Below, piece by piece: positions 42,673 to 51,018 of a DNA stretch of 64,000 nt. Both the position numbers and the translations under genes were made by a program. The notes under the pieces were generated by a model that had not been told where the DNA came from, searched no databases, and saw only the letters and a list, made by a program, of their open reading frames with translations. Source of the DNA: Alteribacter aurantiacus DSM 18675 (GTDB lineage: Bacteria; Bacillota; Bacilli; Bacillales; Salisediminibacteriaceae); assembly GCF_000429705.1 (NCBI RefSeq), contig NZ_KE386941.1, positions 1,972,781-2,036,780 of the forward strand, written 5' to 3'. The stretch's first letter is position 1; each line of letters begins with the position of its first letter.

Positions 42673-44022
42673 TTAACCAATGATAATTCGCTCGGTCGGA
42701 TACTTAAAGTGAGTTTTCTGTTCTTGTCGACGAATGGAGAATAAAAATGCCACAAGTCCAACCCGACCAATAAACATCAAAATCATTAACGTGTTTTGAC
42801 TCGCCTGTGTGAGCTCGGAGGTAATTCCCATCGACAATCCACACGTTCCGAATGCAGAACTCACTTCAAAGACGATGGCCATAAGTTCCACTTGTTGCAT
42901 GTCTTCAAAATGCGCTAATAGAACAATGGAAGAAAACAGACCAACGACGAATACCGATAGGACAATAAATGCTTTTTGACGATCTTCCGGGTGAATTTCT
43001 CGACCAAACGCCTTAACGTCACTTCGTCCCATCGCAAAACTTCGAATCGTTAAAAACATGACCGCAAGTGTGGTTGTCCGAATGCCTCCTCCTACGCTGG
43101 AAGGACTTGCTCCGATAATCATAAGACCAGACAACAGCAAAAGACTCGCTAATCCCAGCTCGGAAATGTCCATTGTAGCAAGTCCCCCACTCCTCGCTGT
43201 AGTTGAGTTAAACAGTGAGAAAAAGAACTGCTGGTGCCAAGCCATTCCGTCATAGAACTCATTTCTCTCAAGGATCCAAAGACCAACAAACCCGATAGCA
43301 AGAACGATGAAGTAAGTGGACACGGAAATCTTGGTAAATAAACTAAACCTGAACTGATTATCCTTCGTTGTTAAATATTCTTTGACTTCCATCAAAACAG
43401 GGAAGCCGATCGCACCTGCTATGATTAAAAGGATGTTGACGAGCTGTACAAAATAATCATCAACAAATGGAATTAACGATTGGCCCGTCACATCAAACCC
43501 TGCATTTGTAAAGGCTGATAAGGCTCCAAACGCCCCTTGATAATAAGCTTCAAATGCTGTGTCAAAGTAATTAAGATAGTATGTACCTAAGATAAGAGCC
43601 CCGATTAATTCAATTGCTATGGCCACTCCTAGTATACCTCTCATCAGTTTCACAAGACCGCTAAAGGCAATCTGGTTGTGGTCAACCATGATGAGCATAC
43701 GCTGAGAAAGTTGGATTTTACGACCGAATATCATCCAAACGAATGTTCCGATCGTCATAACGCCAATTCCGCCCAGCTGAATAGCCAAAGCGAGGAAGAA
43801 GACTCCCCAGCCACTGTATGTTTCCGATACGTTTACTACCGTTAGTCCTGTTACACTCACAGCACTTACGGATGTAAAAAGAGCTTCTGAATAGCTAATA
43901 TTCACCCCTGGCTGCGTGGAGATAGGCAAAAACAACAGGATGCTGAACACAAACATGGCTACTACATATGAAGTTAATATAATCCGAAACGGTGTCAATA
44001 ATTTCGATAAACCAAGCTTCAT
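42673..44022 (-). CDS. KtrB/KtrD-type potassium (Na+-dependent) transporter membrane subunit
   Basis: Membrane protein of 449 residues of the Trk/Ktr/HKT superfamily, the length typical of KtrB/KtrD. Four pore loops with filter glycines are visible: SAVSVTGLTVV, SAFTNAGFDVTG, NSTTARSGGLAT and SSAFGTCGLSMG. It takes up K+ together with a KtrA/KtrC-type regulatory subunit, which is not encoded next to it. It stands alone between sdhC and yslB, a place it does not have in B. subtilis. K+ uptake fits a salt-tolerant lifestyle (inference). Confidence 0.92.
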   Translation of the reverse strand: MKLGLSKLLTPFRIILTSYVVAMFVFSILLFLPISTQPGVNISYSEALFTSVSAVSVTGLTVVNVSETYSGWGVFFLALAIQLGGIGVMTIGTFVWMIFGRKIQLSQRMLIMVDHNQIAFSGLVKLMRGILGVAIAIELIGALILGTYYLNYFDTAFEAYYQGAFGALSAFTNAGFDVTGQSLIPFVDDYFVQLVNILLIIAGAIGFPVLMEVKEYLTTKDNQFRFSLFTKISVSTYFIVLAIGFVGLWILERNEFYDGMAWHQQFFFSLFNSTTARSGGLATMDISELGLASLLLLSGLMIIGASPSSVGGGIRTTTLAVMFLTIRSFAMGRSDVKAFGREIHPEDRQKAFIVLSVFVVGLFSSIVLLAHFEDMQQVELMAIVFEVSSAFGTCGLSMGITSELTQASQNTLMILMFIGRVGLVAFLFSIRRQEQKTHFKYPTERIIIG

Positions 44023-44215
44023 CCCATTGAACCTCCCATTTTAGTCGGGACTTAGTATACCACTATATGGATGTTCCCGCTATGACATTTTTTGATCTTT
44101 TTAACCAAAACCGTTCAAAATCCTTATCCTGTTTTGGCAGGACTATGATAAGATTAAAAGATAGCACTAAGCCAATGACATCGTAGAACATTGGCAATGG
44201 AGGAAGTCTACAACT

Positions 44216-44677
44216 ATGGCCGGTAACAAAACACAGGAAGAGACTCAACAAGTAGAAGAGAAGGTAGAACAAGAAACACCAACGTCTGATCCTCGGTTCA
44301 GCTACGACCTTTTACGTCATGCATTATTGCCGGAACTACTTGGAAAAGACGAAGAAGCAATTCTCTATTGGGCAGGCAAATCTCTTGCTCGAAAATATCC
44401 CCTTACTGACTTTGACGAGATGCAACGTTTCTTTTACAAAGCTCAGTGGGGCGTTTTAAAGAAAGTAAAAGAAAAGAAACACGAAACGTTGTTTGAATTA
44501 TCCTCAACGAATCTAACAGCTGAACACGCACCTGTTTCTTTAGAATGCGGCTTTCTTGCTGAACAAATACAAAAGCAAACAGGATTTATATCAGAAGCTG
44601 CTTATGAATTGAAAAAAAAGAAGCCACTTCTCTTTCAAATTGTCGTTCGTTGGGACCACAAAGACAAAGAGCAATAA
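44216..44677 (+). CDS. yslB: YslB, DUF2507 protein
   Basis: Soluble protein of 153 residues. After a variable acidic N-terminus it has the conserved SYDLLRHALLPELLG and ILYWAGKSLARKYP of DUF2507 (V4R/TRAPP-like fold), and SLECGFLAEQIQ in the second half. The function is unknown. The gene lies between sdhC and lysC, on the opposite strand, as in B. subtilis. Confidence 0.92.
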   Translation: MAGNKTQEETQQVEEKVEQETPTSDPRFSYDLLRHALLPELLGKDEEAILYWAGKSLARKYPLTDFDEMQRFFYKAQWGVLKKVKEKKHETLFELSSTNLTAEHAPVSLECGFLAEQIQKQTGFISEAAYELKKKKPLLFQIVVRWDHKDKEQ

Positions 44678-44688
44678 AAGTCGAAAAG

Positions 44689-44718
44689 AAAGGTGTCCAA
44701 CCAGGTTGGACACCTTTC
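44689..44718. terminator. Bidirectional terminator between yslB and lysC
   Basis: Perfect 13-bp stem AAAGGTGTCCAAC/GTTGGACACCTTT with a 3-nt loop. It lies between the convergent stop codons. Confidence 0.9.
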
Positions 44719-44730
44719 TTCTATGTTTCT

Positions 44731-45963
44731 CTATGCTTTCACTCCGACTCGCTCATCAAGCTCGAAGAACGTATGAAGAGCTTCTACCACTTTCACCATG
44801 TTCTTCTCTTCGATTACAGCCGATACTTTAATCTCAGACGTGGAAACCATTTCTACAGGAACGCGTTGTTCAGCGATGACTTTAAACATGTCTGCTGCCA
44901 CTCCCGGATTTGAAATCATACCTGACCCTACAATGGATACTTTTGCAAGTTGATCCACGTAACGAACTTTAGTGTAATTTAGGGCATCACGGTTTGCTTC
45001 CAATACTTTCAATGTATCCTTCAACGCTTGTGTATGAACAGAAAACGATACATTCACTCTTTGGTCTTCCGTCACTTGTTGGATAATGATGTCCACATTA
45101 ATGCCTGACTCTGCCAAGGATGTAAACAGGGTTGATAAGGTATCTACCTTGCTAGTCATCCCTTCTACAGTAACTTTCGTGACGGCACTCTCAAATGCAA
45201 GTCCGCGCACGACTAAATTCTGTTCCATTGATGCTTCCTCCTCTACTACCGTTCCTTCTTGATCGACCATGCTCGAGCGCACGATTAAAGGAATCGAGTA
45301 GTTCTTTGCGAATTCTACTGCTCTAGGGTGTAGGACGCCTGCGCCCAAGTTTGCTAATTCAAGCATTTCATCATATGAGATGCTTTTTAGTTGCCGTGCT
45401 TTAGGTACAACTCGAGGATCGGATGTGTAGACTCCCGTAACGTCAGTAAAGATCGTACAGCTTTCAGCGTTTAGTGCCGCTGCAAGGGCTACAGCCGTTG
45501 TATCTGAACCGCCACGACCAAGAGTGGTAATCTCCCCTTCAGGTGTCATTCCCTGAAAGCCAGCCACAATAACCACTTTTCCGTCGCTTAAATGGCGTTC
45601 TAAGTTCTCCGTTTCAATATTCGTAATACGGGCATTTTGATGGATCCCTTCTGTGCGGATCCCCGCTTGCCAGCCTGTTAGGGAAACAGCATCAATTCCC
45701 ATCTCTTTAAGGGCCATGACCATTAAGGAAATGGTGACTTGCTCCCCGGTGCTCATTAACATATCCATTTCTCGTTTGTCCGGGTCATCGCTTAATTGAT
45801 AAGCTAAGTCTACCAAGGCGTCAGTTGATTTTCCCATTGCTGAGACGACCGTAACGACTTCATGCCCTTCGTCTTTCGCCCGTTTGACTCTTTCTGCAGC
45901 TCGCTTAATTTTAGCTGCATCCCCTACTGAAGTGCCTCCAAATTTCTGAACCAATGTGGCCAA
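44731..45963 (-). CDS. lysC: Aspartokinase II (lysine-sensitive), with probable internal start for the beta subunit
   Basis: Phosphorylates aspartate, the first step to lysine, threonine, methionine and diaminopimelate. 410 residues: kinase domain with KFGGTSVGD and FTDVTGVYTSDPR, then two ACT domains. An ATG at 45228 (MEQNLVVRG) is preceded by GAGGAGG at good distance, so a 165-residue beta subunit is likely made separately, as known for B. subtilis LysC. A lysine riboswitch controls the gene. Confidence 0.96.
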   Translation of the reverse strand: MATLVQKFGGTSVGDAAKIKRAAERVKRAKDEGHEVVTVVSAMGKSTDALVDLAYQLSDDPDKREMDMLMSTGEQVTISLMVMALKEMGIDAVSLTGWQAGIRTEGIHQNARITNIETENLERHLSDGKVVIVAGFQGMTPEGEITTLGRGGSDTTAVALAAALNAESCTIFTDVTGVYTSDPRVVPKARQLKSISYDEMLELANLGAGVLHPRAVEFAKNYSIPLIVRSSMVDQEGTVVEEEASMEQNLVVRGLAFESAVTKVTVEGMTSKVDTLSTLFTSLAESGINVDIIIQQVTEDQRVNVSFSVHTQALKDTLKVLEANRDALNYTKVRYVDQLAKVSIVGSGMISNPGVAADMFKVIAEQRVPVEMVSTSEIKVSAVIEEKNMVKVVEALHTFFELDERVGVKA

Positions 45964-46104
45964 TCAAAACGCCTCCTCCAAATAAATATAACAGCCGATG
46001 GCAAAGTCGATACAATCAGGTCTAGAGAAACCACTCTATCTCCATAAGACAATTGAATCCCCCAAAAACGCTTTATTCCTTTAAGTAACTAAACTAACCT
46101 AGGT

Positions 46105-46142
46105 ATAAAAAAGCAGCAGGAGGATCACAATCCCACTGCCGC
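46105..46142 (-). terminator. Terminator of the lysine riboswitch
   Basis: Stem from GCGGCAGTGGGAT with ATCCTCCTGCTGC (G-U pairs and one mismatch) followed by TTTTTT on the minus strand. It ends lysC transcription when lysine is bound. Confidence 0.85.
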
Positions 46143-46175
46143 ATCGACTCGAAAATAATAAATAAGTAACGTGTC

Positions 46176-46360
46176 GTCCGGTGAGATAGTTCTCCACACA
46201 ACCTTACGTTGTATGACAGCCTTGCATTTTTTAAATACAAGTCCAGTGAAAAGCCATTGAGCTGCTTTTTCACTTCGGCGACCGTTCCTTTCCAGCTGTT
46301 TCATCAGGGCTCAATCCCCTCAGCAACTGTACTCTTCACGTTCGCTCCTCTACCAATCAC
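46176..46360 (-). ncRNA. Lysine riboswitch (L-box)
   Basis: Read on the minus strand it contains the conserved L-box blocks in order: TAGAGGAGCGAAC, AAGAGTA, GGAAAGGAACGGTCGCCGAAG, a stem TGAAAAAGC/GCTTTTCACTGG, TGCAAGGCTGTCA and GAACTATCTC. These align block by block with the leader of B. subtilis lysC as I know it. It lies between the lysC promoter and its terminator. Confidence 0.95.
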
Positions 46361-46392
46361 TCTGTTGTTTTGTTTGTATTTTGATGTTTACG

Positions 46393-46421
46393 AGTGTAAC
46401 AAAGATTCTTCTATTTGACAA
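46393..46421 (-). promoter_or_regulatory. Promoter of lysC
   Basis: Minus-strand TTGTCA, 17-bp spacer, TACACT, directly upstream of the L-box and 8 bp after the uvrC stop. Confidence 0.8.
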
Positions 46422-46428
46422 CGGTATT

Positions 46429-48213
46429 TTACTTTTTTTCTTTTTCCTCATCCAATCGTTGTTTCAGTTTAGTCGCAACAGCAGCTGGAACCCCTGCTTG
46501 TCTGATTTCTTCTATTGAAGCCTCTTTCAAACGTTTAACTGATCCGAAGTGCTTTAACAATGCCTTTTTACGCTTCTCCCCAATACCATCTATATTGTCC
46601 AGGATAGACGTGAACATGGTTTTCTTCCTTACATTCCGATGGAAGGAAATAGCAAAACGGTGCACTTCATCTTGAATGCGTTGTAGAAGATAAAATTCCT
46701 GACTCGTCTTTTTCAACGGCACCACTCGGGGCGGATCTCCGATCATCAATTGTGAAGTTCGGTGCTTTTCATCTTTAACAAGACCGCACACAGGGATGGA
46801 TAAACCGAGTTCATCCTCAAGCACACTTTGAGCAGCAGAGATCTGTCCTTTTCCCCCGTCAATCACAATCAGGTCCGGGAGCGGTTGTTCTTCTTTTAAT
46901 AAACGGAAGTACCTTCGCCGAACCACCTCTCGCATGGAGTCGTAGTCATCTGGACCTTCCACTGATTTGATTTTGTATTTACGGTAGCTTTTTTTATCTG
47001 GTTTTCCGTCTAAAAAAGACACCATCGCAGATACAGGATCCACACCTTGAATGTTGGAGTTATCAAACGCTTCGATTCGATGTGGCGTATCGATATGAAG
47101 GGCTTTACCCAGCTCATCCACAGCAACAATCGTCTTTCGTTCATCTCTTTCGATTAAATCGAATTTCTCTTTTAGAGCTATCGAAGCGTTTTTCGTTGCC
47201 AGCTTGACAAGCTCCTTCTTTTGCCCTTTTTTCGGCTTCAACGCTTTCACATCTAAAAACTCACTCACCAACGCTTCATCCACTTCTTCAGGTAAGAAAA
47301 TTTCTTTTGGTTTCTTATGCTGTTGATCGTCATAAAATTGACCGATAAACGTGTAAAAGTCATCTTCTGCTTCCTGATACATGGGAAACATCGACACATC
47401 CCGTTCGATCAGCTTCCCTTGTCTCACAAAAAATACTTGAATGCACATCCATCCTTTATCGTAAGCAAATCCAAATACATCCCGATCAACAAGATCAGTG
47501 AGAGCCATCTTTTGTTTTTCCATTACCGCTTCGATGTGCTGGACTTGGTCGCGGAGCTCTTTCGCACGCTCGAAGTTCAACTCTTCCGACGCTTCATGCA
47601 TCTTTTTGAATAGCTCATCTTTTATTTCTTTATGCCCTCCGTTTAAAAAGCGCGTAATTTGCCCTACAAGCTCTTTGTTCGTTTCTTGCGTGACCTCATA
47701 TTCACAAGGTGCAAGGCATTGCCCGATATGATAGTACAAACACACCCGATCCGGCATCGTCCGGCACTTCCTTAACGGATAAAGGCGATCGAGGAGTTTT
47801 TTCGTCTCATTTGCAGCAAAGGCATTCGGATAGGGTCCAAAGTACTTTCCGCCATCCTTTTTTACCTTTCTTGTAGTAATAAGGCGGGGGTGCTCTTCGT
47901 TTGTCACTTTTAAATAAGGATAATGCTTGTCATCTTTTAACAGAACGTTATATCGCGGTTCGTATTTTTTAATCAAGTTTTGTTCTAGAACGAGCGCTTC
48001 AATGTTTGAGGAAGTAACAATATATTCAAAGTCACGTATTTCACTTACTAGGCGCTGTGTTTTCTTGTCATGGGATCCGGTGAAATAGGACCGGACGCGG
48101 TTTCTGAGAACTTTGGCTTTCCCTACATAAATGATGGTACCGTGCTTGTTTTTCATTAAATAGCACCCGGGCTGGGCTGGAAGGAGGGATAGCTTTCCTT
48201 TCAACGTTTCCAT
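46429..48213 (-). CDS. uvrC: UvrABC excinuclease subunit C
   Basis: Makes the two incisions in nucleotide excision repair, 594 residues. The GIY-YIG domain starts at residue 14 (GCYLMKNKHGTIIYVGKAKV); a UVR domain follows near 205 (FERAKELRDQ), then the RNase H-like endonuclease domain (IEAFDNSNIQG, LIVIDGGKGQ) and helix-hairpin-helix at the end. The start METLKGKLSLLPAQPG fits the family; a TTG two codons earlier has the better ribosome site. Lies upstream of lysC as in B. subtilis. Confidence 0.96.
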   Translation of the reverse strand: METLKGKLSLLPAQPGCYLMKNKHGTIIYVGKAKVLRNRVRSYFTGSHDKKTQRLVSEIRDFEYIVTSSNIEALVLEQNLIKKYEPRYNVLLKDDKHYPYLKVTNEEHPRLITTRKVKKDGGKYFGPYPNAFAANETKKLLDRLYPLRKCRTMPDRVCLYYHIGQCLAPCEYEVTQETNKELVGQITRFLNGGHKEIKDELFKKMHEASEELNFERAKELRDQVQHIEAVMEKQKMALTDLVDRDVFGFAYDKGWMCIQVFFVRQGKLIERDVSMFPMYQEAEDDFYTFIGQFYDDQQHKKPKEIFLPEEVDEALVSEFLDVKALKPKKGQKKELVKLATKNASIALKEKFDLIERDERKTIVAVDELGKALHIDTPHRIEAFDNSNIQGVDPVSAMVSFLDGKPDKKSYRKYKIKSVEGPDDYDSMREVVRRRYFRLLKEEQPLPDLIVIDGGKGQISAAQSVLEDELGLSIPVCGLVKDEKHRTSQLMIGDPPRVVPLKKTSQEFYLLQRIQDEVHRFAISFHRNVRKKTMFTSILDNIDGIGEKRKKALLKHFGSVKRLKEASIEEIRQAGVPAAVATKLKQRLDEEKEKK

Positions 48214-48409
48214 GGCCAATTTCACACCCTTCAAATGTATGTTCGTATCGTTAACTATAGCACATGGAAGTTGGTGGAGAAAGAAAGGTGGGACGTAGGT
48301 TTCAGACAATTATTTGTGGGAGTAACATTACGATCTCATGAAAGCTTTATAACGCTCACTTCTCTTGTTTAGGCATAAAAAAAGAGGTCCATTTTACTTA
48401 GATATGAGA

Positions 48410-48548
48410 ATTCATAGGCGGAGAATTTCCTCCTAATGTAGGTAAAGGAGGTTAAAAAGCGGAGATAAGCGGAGAAATTCCCGTTAACTGCTCTAAATAA
48501 GACAAAACCTAAAGGTTTGGATAATATAAGGGGAAAAACTCCCCTTAT
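48410..48548. repeat. Degenerate repeat and small hairpins upstream of trxA terminator
   Basis: GGCGGAGAATTTCC, AAGCGGAGATAAGCGGAGAA and variants recur between 48416 and 48480. Two hairpins follow: AAACCT/AGGTTT (48505-48518) and ATAAGGGG/CCCCTTAT (48526-48548). A 68-codon minus-strand frame here only reflects the repeats (FSAY twice). No other gene is seen between uvrC and trxA. Confidence 0.5.
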
Positions 48549-48791
48549 TATTAAAGAAATATGGGTATTTCTCAATTTAGTCGGAATTCCTCCCTTTATT
48601 TTCGAAACACAGTGAAATGATCATCCACTTATAACAGTGCTTAACCAATATTTTCTGTATATCAATTTGTAAGTAAAAATGTAGTGTCTTTTGCTGCGGT
48701 ACACTGGCTATTGTATCTATCCCCGCATTTTAATAGACAAATTGCATTACAAGTCCCCCAAAAATAATTACCGAAATCCCTTTATATCAAC

Positions 48792-48818
48792 AAAAAAAAC
48801 CGCCCCTAAGGACGGCTT
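48792..48818 (-). terminator. trxA terminator
   Basis: AGCCGTCC/GGGCGGTT stem with a short loop and a run of eight T on the minus strand, 7 bp after the stop codon. Confidence 0.9.
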
Positions 48819-48824
48819 TCTTTA

Positions 48825-49139
48825 TTACGCATGTTTGTTTAATAGTTCTGCTAAAGCTTCTTTTGGTTGGAAGCCTACAACTTGGTCGACTACCTCTCCA
48901 TCTTTAAACACTAGAAGTGTAGGAATGCTCATAACGCCAAATTTGCTTGCCGTTTCTTGGTTTTCGTCAACGTCAAGTTTAACGATTTGTGCTTTGTCGC
49001 CCATTTCAGCGTCAAGCTCTTCAAGAACTGGAGCAATCATCTTACAAGGACCACACCATGGTGCCCAAAAGTCTGCTAGTACTAAGCCTTGGCTTGTTTC
49101 TTGACCAAAGTTGCTATCTGTTACATTTTTAATTGCCAT
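48825..49139 (-). CDS. trxA: Thioredoxin
   Basis: 104-residue redox protein with the active site FWAPWCGPCKMIAP and the cis-Pro loop SIPTLLVF. It reduces protein disulfides in the cytosol. Shine-Dalgarno GAGGAGG upstream. In B. subtilis it is followed by the xsa-etfA region; here a rhodopsin gene stands upstream of it in the same direction. Confidence 0.98.
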   Translation of the reverse strand: MAIKNVTDSNFGQETSQGLVLADFWAPWCGPCKMIAPVLEELDAEMGDKAQIVKLDVDENQETASKFGVMSIPTLLVFKDGEVVDQVVGFQPKEALAELLNKHA

Positions 49140-49330
49140 TAAAAATTCCTCCTCGACGGAACTGAGTTTTCACTCGTTTAGTATATCATCTTTTCATTAA
49201 ATGTTGCGAATGAACGCAACAGTTCATGAACACTACAATCCATATTGTACCTAATGACCACTTTTCCCGCAAAGATTCTGCTTGATGGGCTTAAAAAAAA
49301 GCGGTTCTACACTTTTCCTATTCCTTCTGC

Positions 49331-50149
49331 TCAACTAAATGTTTGTAATTTATCCAACGCTGGTTGATATCCTTTTGCGGCACTTAATTTTAAGGCAATG
49401 TAGGACAACCACACACCATAGATAAACTTAGACGAGATGTCAGCAACTGTGTATAGGATATGCCTCGTAACAACGCCAGTAGGTGTAAACGATATGGCGG
49501 GCATTAAATATGCAAACAAATAAATCGTCCAAGCAACCACTTGAAAATAAAAGAGTCCCTTAACGAGTTTTTCAACGTGGACAGGTACTTTTTCCCGATC
49601 AACAAAATACACACGATATAAGACGATTAAAAGCGGTACATATGCAATCGATCCAACAATAAACCATAGCCAATATAGAGCAGAATCGGTTACTTCAAAC
49701 ATTTGACCAATATACCCTGTAAGTACCATCACGGCACTAGCGACGACAAAGATTAAGGTATTACGTAAAAACACTTTCCCTTTAATCCCAAATACAAACA
49801 TGGGCTGTGTTAAAAGGAGTGGCAATGTAATAAACCAGTTAAAGTATCGATATCCATTCGAAAACGTCTGCTCCATCACATAAGCTGACCCTTGCCACGT
49901 AAAGGCATCATTCCAAGAAGAAAATTGCCTAAAGAGATTTAGGGATGCTGCAGCCATAATGAAACATGACATAATCGTGGCTGTTCTCAAGCGAGGATGG
50001 ATGTCTTTTTGAGCGAAAGCAAAATAGACCAAACCGGCAGCATGAGCCACAAAGCCTAAGGTAAGAACATGGGCGACGATATCATGTTGCATGATGGAAT
50101 AGTTGAATACATTCTCAAAGTTAATGCCCGGGTGATTGGAAAGTGCCAT
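49331..50149 (-). CDS. Microbial rhodopsin with NTQ motif, probable light-driven chloride pump
   Basis: Seven-helix retinal protein of 272 residues. Retinal would bind Lys241 in ADISSKFIYG; the nearby counter-ion position is Asp237. In helix C, RYFNWFITLPLLLTQ gives Asn104, Thr108 and Gln115 at the positions of Asp85, Thr89 and Asp96 of bacteriorhodopsin: the NTQ motif of chloride pumps. Arg101 is kept. Leu112 at the colour-tuning site suggests green absorption. Segments such as TFSNGYRY, TGYIGQMFEV and SAAKGY agree with the NQ clade (sodium pump KR2 has NDQ). ATG at 50149 follows AAGGAG at 6 nt. Transport direction and ion are inferred from the motif only. No retinal-synthesis gene is near. 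Confidence 0.93.
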   Translation of the reverse strand: MALSNHPGINFENVFNYSIMQHDIVAHVLTLGFVAHAAGLVYFAFAQKDIHPRLRTATIMSCFIMAAASLNLFRQFSSWNDAFTWQGSAYVMEQTFSNGYRYFNWFITLPLLLTQPMFVFGIKGKVFLRNTLIFVVASAVMVLTGYIGQMFEVTDSALYWLWFIVGSIAYVPLLIVLYRVYFVDREKVPVHVEKLVKGLFYFQVVAWTIYLFAYLMPAISFTPTGVVTRHILYTVADISSKFIYGVWLSYIALKLSAAKGYQPALDKLQTFS

Positions 50150-50202
50150 GTGGATCTCCTTCAAAGTATGACTTTTCCATAGTTTGCTAAATGTGTTGGT
50201 GA

Positions 50203-50230
50203 ATTATGTATGTAAAGTCGATCAGATCAA
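50203..50230 (-). promoter_or_regulatory. Candidate promoter of the rhodopsin gene
   Basis: Minus-strand TTGATC, 16-bp spacer, CATAAT, 54 bp before the ATG. The gene is likely transcribed alone. The 280 bp further upstream hold no gene that I can support. Confidence 0.4.
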
Positions 50231-50510
50231 TTGAAGGAAACTCGTTGAGGAGGAGCAAGGTGGGGTAGAGTTTTTGGGGGATTGGAAAGCTATTCTTTAT
50301 CACAAACGACAAAAACATGACGTGTGATAGCCGGAAAGTTCGAAGACATGAGCGACCGTAGGAGTCAGGAAAGACCCAGTATCAAAGGATAAGAACCTGT
50401 TTTCAAGAACAGTTGCGTTCAGAAAAACCAAGACCAAGCAAAGGAATTTTGTTCGGTAATGATTTTTTTTTGAAGAATATGGCTCTTGAATATCAAAGAA
50501 TGGAGCGAAA

Positions 50511-50777
50511 GGTGGTGACTCCAGCGACGAGCGCTTACTTCACGAGTATGCTTCGAGTTGCTTCGACACAGGCGCTTCGGAGCATATGCTTGTAGAGGAA
50601 GAAGCAGGAAGCTCTTCAGCCGAAGACCCCGCAGGGACGAGCGTTTACAACACGAGTATGCTGCGAGTTGCTTCGACGCAGACGCTACAAAGCAATACTA
50701 GTAGAGGAAGAAGCACAGTTCCGGTGGAGGCTAAGGCGATGCCCGCGGAAAGCGTCCACCTGTAGCGGAATTCCTCC
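50511..50777 (+). repeat. Intergenic repeat copy C, with the 83-bp module twice
   Basis: Two modules at 50526-50608 and 50636-50717 (period 110 bp) share CACGAGTATGCT, CGAGTTGCTTCGAC and GTAGAGGAAGAAGCA. They are set in a frame GGTGACTCCAGC, GCCGAAGACCCCGCAGG, GGTGGAGGCTAAGGCGATG, CCCGCGGAAAGCGTCC, TAGCGGAA, related to the copy at 16111. The first module end resembles the copy at 12431. Lies between etfA and the rhodopsin gene. Confidence 0.75.
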
Positions 50778-50973
50778 ATAGTAAAGAAGCGATACAAGAT
50801 ATAAAAAAGATAAAGAAAGGGAACCGGTCCATTTTAATACCTCGTTCTCTTTTTTTCATTTCTAATTCATAAGCAACTTTAAGATTCTATGGGATTTTAC
50901 AAACTACCGTATACGCCGTCGGGAGAGACCCTACAGTGCAAAGGACGAGGAGGTTTACCTTTCTTCACCTTAT

Positions 50974-51006
50974 GAAAAGAACCTCACCACAACGGGCAAG
51001 GTTCTT
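50974..51006 (-). terminator. etfA terminator
   Basis: AAGAACC/GGTTCTT stem with a 16-nt loop, 13 bp after the etfA stop, followed by TTTTCAT on the minus strand. Confidence 0.75.
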
Positions 51007-51018
51007 CAATAAGGTCTA

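Noticed and set aside
46244..46278. Stem with TGAAAAAGC resembling the hairpins at 21180-21356
   Set aside because: It is a helix of the lysine riboswitch, explained by L-box conservation.
48369..48575. 68-codon minus-strand open frame
   Set aside because: Repeated FSAY segments mirror the underlying DNA repeat; no family resemblance.
50413..50595. 60-codon plus-strand open frame
   Set aside because: Produced by the repeat at 50511-50777; no ribosome site.
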